The position numbers and the translations under genes were made by a program. A stretch of 53,923 nt of DNA from Gemmobacter sp. (GTDB lineage: Bacteria > Pseudomonadota > Alphaproteobacteria > Rhodobacterales > Rhodobacteraceae), in the NCBI RefSeq assembly GCF_034676705.1, contig NZ_JAUCBS010000010.1:1-53923 (forward strand). The letters run 5' to 3'. Shown here in pieces: positions 8,653-17,566 of this stretch (position 1 is the first letter of the stretch; each line of letters opens with the position of its first letter). The notes beneath the pieces were generated by a model. It had not been told where the DNA came from. It did not search any database and was given only the letters and a program-made list of their open reading frames with translations.

Positions 8653-9899
8653 GTGGACTTCCCAACAGCAACAGTCCGGAATCCGAGTGAAGGGCGGCGC
8701 AGCGCACCTTTTTGTTCAACTTCAAAATAATGAAGTATCCGCAAGAGCATCAATCCGAACCAGAACAGTTGTGAGTTCCATGGTGATGGTAGGAACAGTA
8801 CCAACCAAAGCGCGATACAGGTTATTGTAGAAGGGTGCAGGAAGCGCAAGATCACGGTGTATAAAAGTAATCCAAAGCCAAGTGCTCCGAAAGCTATGAT
8901 AAGGCCAGGGAATGCTCCCGCGCCAAGTTGATCATCGGCTACCCCAACGATATCCTCTTGCAAGAATGGCTTAATTGCCGATATGCCCCCGCCAAACCAG
9001 AACTGTGAACTGCTAAATTCTACCTTGTTGAAATATACCAGCGCTGGCATTACCCGAACGGCTGCGCTGAGATCCGTGGAAACCAGTTCATCAATGTTCA
9101 TTGAAGGCAAGACCAAAATAAAATTCAGTCCCCGTTGTAGGGCGGGCAAACTTATAATCGAGATCATCGGCCAGAGAATAACAGCTATGCCCGAGAGTAA
9201 AACGATCCAACGTGCAGGCATCGCAAACAACAATGCTATTGGTGCTGCCATAACAGCTAGAGTACTGCCCGATAACAGAATTGAGGTCAGAAATGCAATT
9301 ACAAGCCACCTTTCCTGCCACAGTAATCGGCTAGCCGAAACCGTTGTGCCTGGGGCCGTGCGTCGTAAGATTAGATAGGTCAACATACTCATTGGAAGCA
9401 CACGACCTAGATGAGAAGGCTCAACTGCCAGTGAATTGTAGCTCCAAAGCCCCTTCGTTGCGAGCTGGTTGGGTACTGGCAAGCCTGTCAGGGATGTAGC
9501 GGCTTGCAGCATCGATACGATCGCAAAGGCAAATATCAGTCGCCGCAGAAAAACAACGACGATGTCTCTTTCGATCAGACCGGTCATCAGGCAGGACACC
9601 AATCCAAGATAGCACATGGCCAAGAGGCCAGTGTAGGAGATCGATGAAAGATCGCGCCCTGTACCAAAATGAAGAGCGACTAACATCATGTATACCAGTA
9701 ATAGACACATCCATGCAGCGTCACGGGTCAAGTGCAACCGAAAGGCAACAAACAGGATCGGCATTGCGAATGACAATGCAACGACTAAGAAATTGCGTTG
9801 ATCTGCACCTATGAATGGGGCCAAGCTGGTCGAAAAGACGAACATGATGATGAGCGTCAACGTCTTTGCCTTTGCCTTTGAAATTATCACACGCTGCAA
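8649..9899 (-). CDS. Wzy-like EPS polymerase (multi-pass membrane protein)
   Basis: 416-residue integral membrane protein with about ten hydrophobic segments spread over its whole length (for example ILFVAFRL, MCLLLVYMMLVAL, LAVMAAPIALLFA, GLIIAFGALGFGLLLY) and a larger hydrophilic loop near residues 255-320, the layout of Wzy/O-antigen-ligase-type polymerases. No short catalytic motif is diagnostic; the call rests on topology and on the presence of Wzx, Wza and Wzc in the same window. It would polymerise lipid-linked repeat units at the periplasmic face. Confidence 0.72.
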   Translation of the reverse strand: MQRVIISKAKAKTLTLIIMFVFSTSLAPFIGADQRNFLVVALSFAMPILFVAFRLHLTRDAAWMCLLLVYMMLVALHFGTGRDLSSISYTGLLAMCYLGLVSCLMTGLIERDIVVVFLRRLIFAFAIVSMLQAATSLTGLPVPNQLATKGLWSYNSLAVEPSHLGRVLPMSMLTYLILRRTAPGTTVSASRLLWQERWLVIAFLTSILLSGSTLAVMAAPIALLFAMPARWIVLLSGIAVILWPMISIISLPALQRGLNFILVLPSMNIDELVSTDLSAAVRVMPALVYFNKVEFSSSQFWFGGGISAIKPFLQEDIVGVADDQLGAGAFPGLIIAFGALGFGLLLYTVILRFLHPSTITCIALWLVLFLPSPWNSQLFWFGLMLLRILHYFEVEQKGALRRPSLGFRTVAVGKST

Positions 9900-10190
9900 C
9901 CTTTCTTGAGATTCAATGGCCTACTCAACATATTTACTTTGTTTTCCTGTCTTAGCCAAGGTCTTTTCCGCGCTTGCAGCATGATGCCGCAGTTGTGCGG
10001 AAAATATGCTTATCCAGGTTGTTCGGATGTTGTTTAGATTTCCGCAGCCAACTCTGAAGAGCATCCACGCTTCAACAAGATTCATTAAACATACGCGCCT
10101 CAAGAGCTTGCCGCATCCTCAAGGGCTATGAGAAAGCCGTATAGCCGATTGATTTTCACCTCGCAAAAATATGTCGCGTAATGTATTTTT
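9900..10190. other. AT-rich intergenic stretch in the EPS operon
   Basis: 291 bases with no reading frame that resembles a protein. It separates the APH-fold gene from wzy and breaks the otherwise tight ATGA coupling. AT content is high compared with flanking coding DNA, so an internal promoter for the wzy segment is possible, but I see no convincing -35/-10 pair. Confidence 0.4.
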
Positions 10191-11423
10191 CTATAAAGAC
10201 AATACATCGTCTATCATCGCCGCGCGGGTTGGCCCATCGGCCCAGTCATCGACAGGAGCATTTGCTGCCATAAGTCGGCGAAGATAGAATACAGCATGCA
10301 GAATGAGCGACAAAGCAAGTGCGCGCCTAGCCGCTGCCTTGTCACCGTTGTAGAAGTTCGATCTTAGCTCCTTAATCAATGCTGGTCCTGCGGAGCGTTG
10401 TGCGTCAGATGACAGCGTAGCCAAGCGGAAGTGAATCAGATCGTAGCCCAGTGGATACGCGGGATTTGCATATTCCCAGTCAAATATATATAGCTTGCCT
10501 GACTGTACGAACGTGTTCCAAGGTGTAAAGTCACCATGTGCCAACCCGATACGGATCATACAGGCTTCCGGGCGCAACATGTCCAATCCACGCTGCAGCC
10601 GAGTTCTCCAGTCATGGGCCACATTGAGTAGCGAAATATCGGCCTCCAGACGATCCAGGGTGGCTGCCGCTCCGACCTGCCCGGTCTTGATCGCCATTTC
10701 TTGAAAAAAACGGAGATGATAAGATTTAATCTCCAGTGGCGCAGTGTGGTCCGAGTTCTTGAGGCTGTCCGTGACCAGCAGCGACAAATCGTTTCCATCC
10801 CGTTCGGCCAGCACCATAGGGATCTCACAACTCTCGAGCGCCAAACCTGCAAGCGAACGGAGTATCACTGCCTCGTTTCGTATATAGGAGCGGACCGCAG
10901 GGTCGCGGCTTAGCTTGGCGTAACCAAGAATCATGCCCTGTGCATCCATGACCTGAATCGCGGTTTTTCGGTGCGGCCCGTTGGTGCCAGTAAATAAGGC
11001 AACGTGTGCCATACGGTTGCCGAAGGCTCCATCCAGATCGGGGAGGCTCAATAACCGAAGTTGTCTCCGGCCAAGCAGTGAGTGCGGTCCGCAACGCGCA
11101 ACTCCGCATGCTATGGTCTTTGCGATTCTCGCCGAGCGTGTGACCGGCTGAAGCATCTGCAACCCCGCCGCCGCCGCTCGACGGTTGTCTATCGGCAACA
11201 ACCACCAGCGTGGATTAGAACGAGCTGCAATCACTGCATAGCGTTGCCCTCCCTGTGCCACCGGTGTCACGCCAAGTACAGCTAGGTCATCCAGAAAAGC
11301 GGAAAAGGCGACATGGTCTGGTATACCTAGATCATATCCTGTCATCCGATAGTTTCCCAAATCGATGAAGCATGAACGCCGGTGCCCCCGCTCGAAATCT
11401 AACCATCGCAAATCACGGTCCAA
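10191..11423 (-). CDS. Aminoglycoside-phosphotransferase-fold kinase (EPS-associated)
   Basis: 410 residues with a protein-kinase-like/APH catalytic core in the C-terminal half: LAHGDFTPWNTF (catalytic loop with HGD and N) followed by LYIFDWEYANPAYP (metal-binding DxE). The N-terminal third has no recognisable domain and includes YRMTGYDLGIPDH. APH-fold enzymes in polysaccharide loci are thought to phosphorylate sugars, choline/ethanolamine or related small molecules; the substrate here is unknown. The gene is isolated by the gaps at 9900-10190 and 11424-11811. Confidence 0.72.
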   Translation of the reverse strand: MDRDLRWLDFERGHRRSCFIDLGNYRMTGYDLGIPDHVAFSAFLDDLAVLGVTPVAQGGQRYAVIAARSNPRWWLLPIDNRRAAAAGLQMLQPVTRSARIAKTIACGVARCGPHSLLGRRQLRLLSLPDLDGAFGNRMAHVALFTGTNGPHRKTAIQVMDAQGMILGYAKLSRDPAVRSYIRNEAVILRSLAGLALESCEIPMVLAERDGNDLSLLVTDSLKNSDHTAPLEIKSYHLRFFQEMAIKTGQVGAAATLDRLEADISLLNVAHDWRTRLQRGLDMLRPEACMIRIGLAHGDFTPWNTFVQSGKLYIFDWEYANPAYPLGYDLIHFRLATLSSDAQRSAGPALIKELRSNFYNGDKAAARRALALSLILHAVFYLRRLMAANAPVDDWADGPTRAAMIDDVLSL

Positions 11424-11469
11424 GCCGATATTAGCTACTCCCCGGTCCTTGGGCAGATTTCCGGCTGAC

Positions 11470-11677
11470 TTAAGCTACTGACTGAGCCTGTTGATCTGTT
11501 TCGATTGTGATTTAGTAGACCATAACGGGCGGCTCTACGCCATGGGCAGTGTGGGGCAGCTGGTGCTTGGAGAAGGTGATCCAGCGCCCGATGCCAGCCT
11601 TTTGGCTAGCGATCCGGTCTCCCATACTCTTTCAGAATGCCCACGACCTGATCTTCGCTGGACCTGCTTCGCTTCAT
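11470..11677 (-). pseudogene. Internally deleted remnant of an IS3-family transposase
   Basis: Within the 388-base gap 11424-11811 the minus strand starts at 11677 with MKRSRSSEDQVVGILKEY, an OrfA N-terminus of the IS3 family, and switches frame within about 20 codons to GDRIASQKAGIGRWITF, then HQLPHTAHGVEPPVMVY, a stop, and ITIETDQQAQSVA, which is the C-terminal end of an IS3-family OrfB. The whole catalytic middle is deleted and the tail carries a TAA. It is a dead scar in the EPS operon. The rest of the gap (11678-11811) shows no gene. Confidence 0.8.
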
Positions 11678-11811
11678 ATCTGGTCTTCTCGGCTGAGCCT
11701 GAGGCCATTTCAAACTGGATTAGGCAGAGGGGGCAACGACACGGGGTGGGTTGATCACGTTGATACTCTTGCCTAGTCACTGGCCCACCATGTCGTCAAA
11801 AATAGAATCGC

Positions 11812-13113
11812 TCAAAAATACGTAAAATCAACTTTCTTTTGCACCTTCTTTCCCAGCAGGCGCACCTGATTGGATGGATGGCAGTATCGTATAAGCAGCT
11901 TGCACAACAACGCAAATCTGGGATACCCGATCATCCGCACAGCAAGCCACGAGAACAGATCAAGCAGCTTGGCGGCGCGGCCGACCTGGTTGTCGCGTTC
12001 CTGCGTATCAGGGCGCCCAAGCTTTCCCATGCCAGCCGACGTCAACAGGCGAGCGCTTTTCAAACACGCATGAAAGGGTGCACCTTCCTCGAAGGGGTTC
12101 GGGAAAGTATGCCCAGATTCTAGGAGACGATGATACATGCGTCTGTGACCGGGCAGCACCAAGGTGCCCTTCGAGAAGCTGGCATACTCATACGGGATCA
12201 TTGCATGCTTCAGGAATTCGCCGCGTCGCAGGTACTGCGCAAGATCGTCAAGCAATGCGCCAAAGCCCGGCATGGCATCATCCGCAAGCCTTGATTTCGC
12301 GCATGACTCGCCGGCGGCAAGAGAGCGATAGTCGAAGGCGGAAAAATGCGCAAAACAAAGTGGCCGCCAGTGGCTGCCGGAATCCTTAAGGCGTACTTCT
12401 CGTCTACCGTTCGCTTCTTGCATCTCACGCTCGGTAAGATTCCACGGCGCAAGGTTCATGCCGGGATGGTCACTGATCAAGAGTCGATCTTTGCGAAGCA
12501 GAACGGGGAGGTGGTCCATCCACTTCTGATCCGTGAAGTAACCGCGCATCGGATCGGTAATGGCATGGTCCAGAAGGCGCTCGTCCCACCACGTCATGAC
12601 CATGTCCGCCGCAGCGCCCCGCCGCGCAGCGAGAAATCCCAGATTGAACACGCCGCCTCGAGCTTGCACATCGCTGTGGCTCGATAGCCGATGCGGCGTC
12701 GCGACAACATCATGCGTGTCGAGCGCCGAGAAAACACCGCTCAAATCGTCGAACACGATGATGTCGGGATCAAAATAGATCGCCTTTTCGTATCCGTTGC
12801 TGAAGACCTTTTGGAATGCCCTAGCCTTGATTGACGTGCACAACTCCACAAGGTCGTACTTGAACGTGCGCTCGATCCATTCCGATTCCGAATACCCACA
12901 GAATGTCCGCGCCGAGACGACCTGACCTGTGGAACTTGTCAGATCGTCCACCTCGTGATCGACCACGAGGACCAGAAAATCGGAATCCACGCCACTGTCG
13001 CGCAAAGACAGGCCGAGTGCCTCGGCAAGACCTATATAGCTCTTGGTGCAGATCGTGAAGATGCATTGGACTCGAGGAACAAGGCGCACAGGCGAAACGA
13101 CATTTTGGTTCAT
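11812..13113 (-). CDS. Glycosyltransferase with GT8-like DxD motif
   Basis: 433 residues. The N-terminal region QCIFTICTKSYIGLAEALG and the segment KAIYFDPDIIVFDDL (D-x-D for metal and nucleotide-sugar binding) resemble GT8-like transferases that act on cell-surface glycans. GGVFNLGFLAARR and DQKWMDHLP fit the acceptor region of the same group. The C-terminal third is basic and possibly membrane-associated. It overlaps the acyltransferase gene upstream (ATGA). Sugar specificity cannot be deduced. Confidence 0.72.
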   Translation of the reverse strand: MNQNVVSPVRLVPRVQCIFTICTKSYIGLAEALGLSLRDSGVDSDFLVLVVDHEVDDLTSSTGQVVSARTFCGYSESEWIERTFKYDLVELCTSIKARAFQKVFSNGYEKAIYFDPDIIVFDDLSGVFSALDTHDVVATPHRLSSHSDVQARGGVFNLGFLAARRGAAADMVMTWWDERLLDHAITDPMRGYFTDQKWMDHLPVLLRKDRLLISDHPGMNLAPWNLTEREMQEANGRREVRLKDSGSHWRPLCFAHFSAFDYRSLAAGESCAKSRLADDAMPGFGALLDDLAQYLRRGEFLKHAMIPYEYASFSKGTLVLPGHRRMYHRLLESGHTFPNPFEEGAPFHACLKSARLLTSAGMGKLGRPDTQERDNQVGRAAKLLDLFSWLAVRMIGYPRFALLCKLLIRYCHPSNQVRLLGKKVQKKVDFTYF

Positions 13114-13757
13114 GTGCTCATATCCCTGATCGGGCGTGCCGGAACACCTCCGACAAGCGTAGCCGCAGGCACGTCGCTAGCCACGACCGCGTTCGCTGCG
13201 ATGATTGCGCCGGTACCGACACGGACACCGGACAGAATCGTAGCATTGCTGCCTATCCAGACGTTATCACCGATCTCGACCGGGCCCTTGGTGGTCATTT
13301 GCCTCTGCATCGGAGGGGTGTCCAGATGTTCGCGCTCCGTCGCACCGTGCGCATTGTCGGAAACGGTCACATTCATTCCGAACAGAACTCCCTTTCCAAT
13401 GGTGATTCGTTCGATAGCGGTCAAATGGCAGCGGGTCCCAAGACTAGTGTTCGCGCCGATTTCGATCACGGGGGTGAAGGACTGGCCCGCGTATGCAGTC
13501 CAGGCCGTAATCACGGAATGGCGGCCGACTGTCGCACCGGCACCGATCGATATGCATCGAGGATTGATCACTGTCAGGCTGCGCGAGAGCCTGACGCGAG
13601 ACCCGACGGTACGAAAGCGTCTGCGGTTAGCGGCCGTGAAGGCAATATCTGCAAGCAAGGACAAACGGTTGCGCATCCTGCCATCCAGAACCGGCCAAAA
13701 GATGCGGCCAACAAGTTCTGCGATCCATTCAGATATTCTCAGTAGCGACGCAATCAT
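13110..13757 (-). CDS. Left-handed beta-helix acyltransferase (hexapeptide repeat)
   Basis: 215 residues from the ATG at 13757, chosen because it overlaps the upstream stop by ATGA; longer in-frame extensions would lie within that gene. Imperfect hexapeptide repeats run from ISIGAGATVG to VEIGDNVWIGSNATILSGVRVGTG and IIAANAVVASDVPA, ending in GGVPARPI, typical of sugar O-acetyltransferases of the WcaF/maltose-acetyltransferase type. Probably acetylates an EPS sugar. Members of this fold also act as FdtC/QdtC N-acetyltransferases on dTDP-3-aminosugars, so it competes with the GNAT at 19073 for that role. Confidence 0.82.
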   Translation of the reverse strand: MIASLLRISEWIAELVGRIFWPVLDGRMRNRLSLLADIAFTAANRRRFRTVGSRVRLSRSLTVINPRCISIGAGATVGRHSVITAWTAYAGQSFTPVIEIGANTSLGTRCHLTAIERITIGKGVLFGMNVTVSDNAHGATEREHLDTPPMQRQMTTKGPVEIGDNVWIGSNATILSGVRVGTGAIIAANAVVASDVPAATLVGGVPARPIRDMST

Positions 13758-15013
13758 CCGGCATCTCGCTTGTATTTCCTGTAGATCGCAGTGAGATCTG
13801 CGCGTATTTGTTCCGGTGCATGGCGGTTTCGCGCGACGGTCCTGGCGTTGGCCGAAAGCTCCCTTCCTAGGTCCTGATCGTCCTTTAGCTGAGCGATTCG
13901 CCACGCCATCATGTAAGGATCGTTTGCCGGAACCAACTGGCCGGTGCGAGCAGGGTCAACAAGCGAAGAAATGCCCCCTACGTTCGTTGCGACGACTGGA
14001 ACTCCCAGGACTTGAGCTTCGCACAGGCTGTTGGGGCTGTTGTCGATGTAGGAGGGATGGACATACATGTCGGCCGCGAGCAGCGCATCTCTGATGCCGT
14101 CACTGTCGGCGACTCCTGAAAGCTCGACTCCCCAGTCGGCGGCCTGAAGTCCCGTTTTTGCCTGCTGGATGGCGATATCAGAGACACCGAAGACCCGCCA
14201 TCGGACCCCGCGACCCATCTCTTTGCGCAACACCTCCGCCGTTTTCAGAATAAGGTCCGCACCCTTGTAAAGCGGGTTCGAGAGCGTGCTGACTAGGTTG
14301 ATCTCTGCTCCAGAACGAGGAGCCCAGCATCGTGTTTCTTCGACGAAGTCCGTTCGGAGCGCTTCGGAACAGTAATCGTAGGTCGCCTCGGGATTGAAGA
14401 TGGCACAGATCGCCCTGTCCCACTCGGTGCGGCCCATGAAGTGCCGACAGCCGCGAAGAATTGCTTCTTCCCGCTTCGCACGTCGTGCAAACGCTCTGTC
14501 GTTCGAGAATAAGCGGTAAAGACGCAACGGGTTTCCGCGTGACGCTCGAATGAAGTCAAACCGACCATAACCCGGAGGAAACCGGGCATTTGCATATGCC
14601 GGCAGAGATCCCTGCATGTGTATTATTAAGGGAATGTCGATCAAATCACTCAGAAGCCCGAAACAGGATTCGGAGCCGAATACGTGGATCAGATCGGGGT
14701 CAAACTGGGAAATGATTCGTCTGGCATGCTCGATGAGAGCGTCGCATTCCGTAGCGATCCCAAACTTTCTCCGCAGTTTCTGAGCGAGTCGCACATTTGC
14801 GTCGATCGGAAAGTAGTGTACTCCATTCTCCAAGTGCTGGAAACGCCGATCGGCGCTTTCGAATGCAATCCCCAGTTCGAATTCTGGCACGGTCCGGATG
14901 AGACACTCAAGCGAGGCGACCCAGCCACCGCCGTTATGTCGAACGGTATTCTGCGCGAACAGAGAAGGGGTGGGCGAAAACCATAGAATCCTTGTTCTTC
15001 GATCTCTTACCAT
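13754..15013 (-). CDS. Glycosyltransferase family 4 (GT-B fold)
   Basis: About 419 residues. Features: RILWFSPTPSLFA at the N-terminus, LVSTLSNPLYKGADLIL at the start of the donor domain, VHPSYIDNSPNSLCEAQVLGVPVVATNVGGI with a modified E-motif in which the catalytic region reads NSPNSLCEA. An in-frame TTG at 15079 would add 22 residues and overlap the upstream gene by 20 bases; I prefer the ATG at 15013. Part of the coupled EPS series. Confidence 0.82.
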   Translation of the reverse strand: MVRDRRTRILWFSPTPSLFAQNTVRHNGGGWVASLECLIRTVPEFELGIAFESADRRFQHLENGVHYFPIDANVRLAQKLRRKFGIATECDALIEHARRIISQFDPDLIHVFGSESCFGLLSDLIDIPLIIHMQGSLPAYANARFPPGYGRFDFIRASRGNPLRLYRLFSNDRAFARRAKREEAILRGCRHFMGRTEWDRAICAIFNPEATYDYCSEALRTDFVEETRCWAPRSGAEINLVSTLSNPLYKGADLILKTAEVLRKEMGRGVRWRVFGVSDIAIQQAKTGLQAADWGVELSGVADSDGIRDALLAADMYVHPSYIDNSPNSLCEAQVLGVPVVATNVGGISSLVDPARTGQLVPANDPYMMAWRIAQLKDDQDLGRELSANARTVARNRHAPEQIRADLTAIYRKYKRDAG

Positions 15014-15059
15014 CGCTGATTTAGCTTTCTTGCGGCCTGCGCTTTCCGGATGTGCGGAT

Positions 15060-16055
15060 TCAAGCCCGTATGCTGCCAATCAGCCGCTTGATTCCCAGGG
15101 CTTTCAGGGCGAAGGAGAGCCGATAGCGCAAGTTACGCTGGTGGATAGTAACGTGCCAAGCGGCCATGGCTCTTTCAATTGGGTTGCCAGACACGAGCTT
15201 GGCCGTGCGGCCGACATGCATAGCCCGCTTTTCGATTTCTGCCAGAACCTGCGGGTCGGCCACCTTGCTGTCATGCATCTTGAGATAATCAGCTCGGAAC
15301 GACCGGTACAAGGCGTCTTGGCCACGACAGAACCTGTCCCACCGTTTAGGGTCGGTGTAGATATTCGGGCCAGACACGTTTGCTGCATGCAGACGGTATT
15401 GTACCAGGGGCGCTTCCACAAAGATTACCTTTCCGTAGAGAAGCGCACGGAAACCAATCACCCGGTCTTCGAAAACCGTCTCGTCTTCTAGCGGTCCAAA
15501 ACGGTCCAAGAGGTCCGGGGTGAACGCCATCGAGGCACCCAGCAGGCCTTCGCCATCCTTGCGCACGGCGTCCAGAGGGGACTGGTCTCCGAAGTTCCGG
15601 CCTTCCTGCCTGATCTGACCGTTGAGTTCCTTACTGTCGGAAAGGGTTTGGAATGCACTATGCACCACCCCGGATGGCCGACCCGCCGCCATCCAGGCTT
15701 CGACCAGATGCCCCACCCGATCTGGCATGGAGACATCATCTCCGGCAGCCAAGACGACAAGTTTGCCCCGCGCACGCGCCACGGCAGCGCTGATGTGGCC
15801 TCCCCACCTGTTCCAGCCGAGATTGGTTTCGTTGCAGTGCAGCGAAACCAACGCACGCTCAGGATAGCCTGAAAGGACACTTTCAATTTCGGCAACGGTC
15901 CCATCGGACGAGCAATCGTCGGTAATCAGGATTTCCAACGGCTCGTAGGTCTGGGCGAACACCGCCTCCAGAGCATCCCGAACGTAGCGCTCTTGGTTGA
16001 ACGTGAACAGTGCCAGCGTCACGAGGGGACGGTCTGAAGCAGTATTCTTTGTCAT
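15060..16055 (-). CDS. Glycosyltransferase family 2
   Basis: 331-residue GT-A enzyme. Motifs: VTLALFTFNQERYV, ILITDDCSSDGT (first Asp pair), VVLAAGDDVSMPD (D-D in place of DxD) and FEDRVIGFRALL (acidic base region). The ATG at 16055 overlaps the wzx stop (ATGA), which selects it over a start 7 codons upstream. It should add one sugar to the undecaprenyl-linked repeat. Confidence 0.85.
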   Translation of the reverse strand: MTKNTASDRPLVTLALFTFNQERYVRDALEAVFAQTYEPLEILITDDCSSDGTVAEIESVLSGYPERALVSLHCNETNLGWNRWGGHISAAVARARGKLVVLAAGDDVSMPDRVGHLVEAWMAAGRPSGVVHSAFQTLSDSKELNGQIRQEGRNFGDQSPLDAVRKDGEGLLGASMAFTPDLLDRFGPLEDETVFEDRVIGFRALLYGKVIFVEAPLVQYRLHAANVSGPNIYTDPKRWDRFCRGQDALYRSFRADYLKMHDSKVADPQVLAEIEKRAMHVGRTAKLVSGNPIERAMAAWHVTIHQRNLRYRLSFALKALGIKRLIGSIRA

Positions 16056-17566
16056 GCCGCACCCCGGATCGGCCATCCGATCGCTTCGTAGAAACCAGCG
16101 AGACCAGAGGCAAGACGGCCTTCAGGACCTGTCTTCGTCAAGACTACCCGCAAACCGAAGAACCCGGTCATAACCGCAAGCAAGGGCGAGGCGACGGCAG
16201 CCATGACGGGCGCGACCAAGGCCAGAGCCAGAAGCCCCGAGGCAAGGGCAGCGTGCAGGGCAAGAAGGCACAAGGACAGCGGTTCCCAGCGAAACCCGTG
16301 TATGCGACGAACCAGAAGGTAGACCGTTGCAATGTATACAAGGTAGCCCGCAACGAATGCATAGGCCGTCACCTCGAGTCCGACATACGGCAAGAGAAAG
16401 AGAACCAACCCCAGGAAGACGACACTGAAGCTCATTTCCATGAAGAAATACGTCTTGGCGCGGGCGTCTGAAACGATCGAAAACGCCATTGCCCAGCTCG
16501 CCAACTTGAAGATGTTCCCAAAGGTCTGCCATTGCAGGAGTGAGGCTGCCGGACCGAATTCCGCCGAGTAGAGCAACGTAATTACCCACGGCGCCAGCCC
16601 GATGAGCAGCAGCAGGATCGGTCCGCCGATAGCCAGGCTGAGCTGCGTTTGATCATTCATCAGCCGCACCGCCGCACCCCGGTCCTTGATGATATCCGTC
16701 AGGCGAGGATAGTAGTCTGCGGCCATCGCTCCCAACAGAAAACCCACATAGATCATGGTGATGCCCCAGGCCGCGGCAAATTGACCGGCAGCATCGAGTC
16801 CCAGTTCCCGAGAGACGAACCCGCGAACCAGCAACAGGGCCAGCGCCGTCGCCACACCGCTCAGCATGAACGCTAGGCCAAGCTTCACTAGCCGTTTCCA
16901 GACACCCCAGAGTTCTGCCGAACGCGATTGCACATCGGCGGGTCTTGGAAGACTTCGGGTGTAGTTGAGGGCGACAAGGAACGAGATCAGTGGCTGCGCA
17001 AGCACGAACCACACCAGCCCACGCTCGCCATAGGCCCAGACTGCGGCCAGCCCTGCCAGTGTCCCCAGGAAGGCCGCAAGTATCGTTGTACGCGCAAGGT
17101 CGCCGATCCGCCGCATACCCTGAAGGAGAGCGGTCTGCGCCGCGCTTAGAAGCGTAACTAGGATCGCGACGCCTATCCACGCAACCTCAACGCCCCGCGA
17201 CGCATCCCCGAAGAGCCACATTGAGATCTGGTCCTGCAGGAGCCAGACTGCAAGCATCGCCAGTATGCCTTGCACAAGGTGAGCGACGAAGAGTACTCGG
17301 CGCACCTGACCGAGCGTTTCGTCCTTGCCACCTGCAGACGCAATCTCACGAACCCCGCTGGACCCCATGCCAAGGCCCGCCATTTGCGCAACTGTTCCTT
17401 GCAGACTGCTGTATATGCTTAGCAGGCCGACGCCACTTGGCCCCAACAGAACGGCCAGCACCTTCATCCTTAAGATCGAGATCATGATATTGGCCGCCTG
17501 CGCGGATCCCATGACCAGCATGGATCTGATCAACCCGCGCGAATTGGATTGCTCTGAAACGCTCAT
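16052..17566 (-). CDS. wzx: Oligosaccharide flippase (Wzx, MOP superfamily)
   Basis: 504 residues with 12-14 hydrophobic segments covering the chain. The N-terminal segment MLVMGSAQAANIMISILRMKVLAVLLGPSGVGLLSIY has the LGPSGVGL pattern common in the polysaccharide-transporter branch of the MOP superfamily. It flips undecaprenyl-linked repeat units across the inner membrane for the Wzy polymerase. It overlaps genes on both sides by ATGA. Together with Wzy, Wza and Wzc it defines a Wzx/Wzy-dependent pathway. Confidence 0.88.
   Translation of the reverse strand: MSVSEQSNSRGLIRSMLVMGSAQAANIMISILRMKVLAVLLGPSGVGLLSIYSSLQGTVAQMAGLGMGSSGVREIASAGGKDETLGQVRRVLFVAHLVQGILAMLAVWLLQDQISMWLFGDASRGVEVAWIGVAILVTLLSAAQTALLQGMRRIGDLARTTILAAFLGTLAGLAAVWAYGERGLVWFVLAQPLISFLVALNYTRSLPRPADVQSRSAELWGVWKRLVKLGLAFMLSGVATALALLLVRGFVSRELGLDAAGQFAAAWGITMIYVGFLLGAMAADYYPRLTDIIKDRGAAVRLMNDQTQLSLAIGGPILLLLIGLAPWVITLLYSAEFGPAASLLQWQTFGNIFKLASWAMAFSIVSDARAKTYFFMEMSFSVVFLGLVLFLLPYVGLEVTAYAFVAGYLVYIATVYLLVRRIHGFRWEPLSLCLLALHAALASGLLALALVAPVMAAVASPLLAVMTGFFGLRVVLTKTGPEGRLASGLAGFYEAIGWPIRGAA

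Noticed and set aside
9921..10103. Short minus-strand frame before wzy
   Set aside because: Only 60 residues, AT-rich, no motif and no ribosome site; treated as intergenic.
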